A stretch of 5,608 nt of DNA from Xanthobacteraceae bacterium (GTDB lineage Bacteria; Pseudomonadota; Alphaproteobacteria; Rhizobiales; Xanthobacteraceae), in the NCBI GenBank assembly GCA_030037185.1, contig JASHRR010000461.1, positions 1 through 5,608 on the forward strand, read 5' to 3'. This document shows, in pieces, positions 4,753-5,608 of this stretch. Position 1 is the stretch's first letter. Each line of letters starts with the position of its first letter. Below the pieces are notes generated by a model, which was not told the DNA's origin, did no database searches, and saw only the letters and a program-made list of their open reading frames with translations. A program made the position numbers and the translations under genes.

Positions 4753-5608
4753 ATTGCCGAAGCCCCCGGTAAGGTGGGGGCTCCCAGCGCGCCGGCGCTC
4801 GCGCGTGCTCCTTCGAACCATCCTCCGGCGCCACCGAGCCACGAGTTGGTATCTGTTCGCTTGCGTCGGCCGCGCGTTGCGCTCGCCTTAGCCACCATCG
4901 GCGGCTGCTCACTCGCCGGCTTCCATTGGTGGGGAGAAGCCTATCCGCAGTTGCCGCTCAGCATCGTTTCCCGGCAATGGGCGACTTTGGGCAGACGAGA
5001 TCGATATCGATATTAAGTTCGCTGTGCGCATCGCCCAAATCTCATTGCTCAACCCAACCACAACGTCATCCAGTTGACGACCCAAGTGCTGCTGGCGCAA
5101 CAGGAGTTGGATCGCGCCAAATATCTGGTCGAGAGGGGCTCCGAGACGAAGGAAGTGTTGGACCAGGGCCAACAGCAATTAGATGGAGCCAATGCTGCGC
5201 TCGGCGCCGGCAAGGACCGCGTCACCGAAGCCCAACATGCGCTCGAGGCCTCAACGCACGATATCGAGCTATACAACGTGAATAGCGCCGACCATGCGCT
5301 CGTCGCTCTGCGTGACGGCCGCATTCAATACCGGATTGCCAATGTCGGTGAGGTACTTCCTTTCGGCGGCAAAGTCTTTACTATGCTCGACACCTCGCAC
5401 GTCTATATGGACATCTATCTGCCCACTGAACAGGCCGGGAAAGCAAATCTGGACATCGTTCTCTCCCTTGTTAGTTCTCCCACCCGGCCTGGCCGAACCC
5501 GCAGCGCCAAGCGCCATGAACCCGGGCGGCGCGATGTATCACAATCACGATTGTCTGAGCGATTTACTTCCAGGAATGAGGCGTTACTGGAAATTATCGA
5601 GCGCCCGG
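4753..5608 (+). pseudogene. HlyD/EmrA-type membrane-fusion protein with frameshift, internal deletion and lost C-terminus
   Basis: The best start is GTG 4774. Similarity may begin at ATT 4753 (reading IAEAPGKVGAPS), where an ATG could have mutated. A proline-rich tail, then RRPRVALALATIGGCSLAGF as the single membrane anchor and HWWGEAY, are typical of periplasmic adaptor subunits. At CCC 4970-4972 one extra base shifts the frame: GNGRLWADEIDIDIKFAVRI is read in the next frame, while the original frame stops at TAA 5014-5016. About 40 residues of the lipoyl-like half are then absent. The coiled-coil hairpin (LAQQELDRAKYLVERGSETK, then EVLDQGQQQLDGANAAL) and the second lipoyl/beta-barrel part (DGRIQYRIANVGEVLPFGGK, then VYMDIYLPTEQAGKAN) are well preserved from about 5062 to 5452. 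Similarity ends around 5455-5475 although the frame stays open to the window edge. Intact members are about 320-400 residues and work with an inner-membrane exporter; none is visible here. Confidence 0.85.
4761..4782 (+). repeat. Hairpin covering the GTG start of the HlyD remnant
   Basis: AGCCCCC (4761-4767) and GGGGGCT (4776-4782) are perfectly complementary over seven bases with an eight-base loop. The GTG codon at 4774-4776 lies at the loop/stem edge, so in RNA the stem would hinder initiation there. No T run follows, so it is not a standard terminator. It may be chance in GC-rich coding sequence. Confidence 0.3.

Noticed and set aside
4414..4912. Several 70-140 codon minus-strand ORFs across the end of the ClpP-like gene and the start of the HlyD remnant
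   Set aside because: Low-complexity Arg/Gly/Ala composition, mutually overlapping in different frames, and opposite recognisable coding sequence.

Overview
The window reads like DNA from a Bradyrhizobium/Rhodopseudomonas-type alphaproteobacterium (inferred). Codon use is GC-rich, and the order fixJ - single receiver-domain response regulator - fixK-type CRP/FNR regulator on one strand matches, from memory, the oxygen-response locus fixLJ-bll2758-fixK2 of Bradyrhizobium. The cytochromes c, universal stress protein and FNR/FixK-type box around it also suit a microaerobic-respiration region.

Layout. Positions 2-85 hold the last codons of a c-type cytochrome entering on the + strand. Converging on it is a complete small periplasmic cytochrome c (489-169, minus strand) with a near-perfect FixK/FNR box upstream (567-580). 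Positions 713-1093 (minus) are the C-terminal half of a universal stress protein with no usable start. Positions 1212-1755 (+) hold a badly decayed fixJ: receiver and LuxR-type DNA-binding domains are recognisable, but only by moving between frames. An intact 122-residue lone receiver domain follows (1834-2202), then a Sel1-repeat protein broken by several frameshifts (2319-2818). An AT-richer intergenic stretch with a long inverted repeat precedes an intact fixK-family regulator (3052-3732). Just downstream lie a 47-residue putative membrane peptide (3767-3910) and, overlapping it by ATGA, a secreted ClpP/crotonase-like protein (3907-4506). After about 250 bases without a gene comes a broken HlyD-type membrane-fusion protein (from about 4753/4774), which runs towards the window end and loses similarity near 5455.

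How it fits together. In the ancestral arrangement FixJ~P would activate fixK, and FixK would activate anaerobox promoters such as the one before the cytochrome. Here the local fixJ is dead, while fixK, its promoter palindrome, the lone receiver and the cytochrome survive. Either a FixLJ pair elsewhere drives this fixK, or control has been rewired. Four of the nine protein-coding loci are decayed, so this is a shrinking accessory region with selectively retained pieces. No CRISPR array, insertion sequence, tRNA or rRNA was seen.
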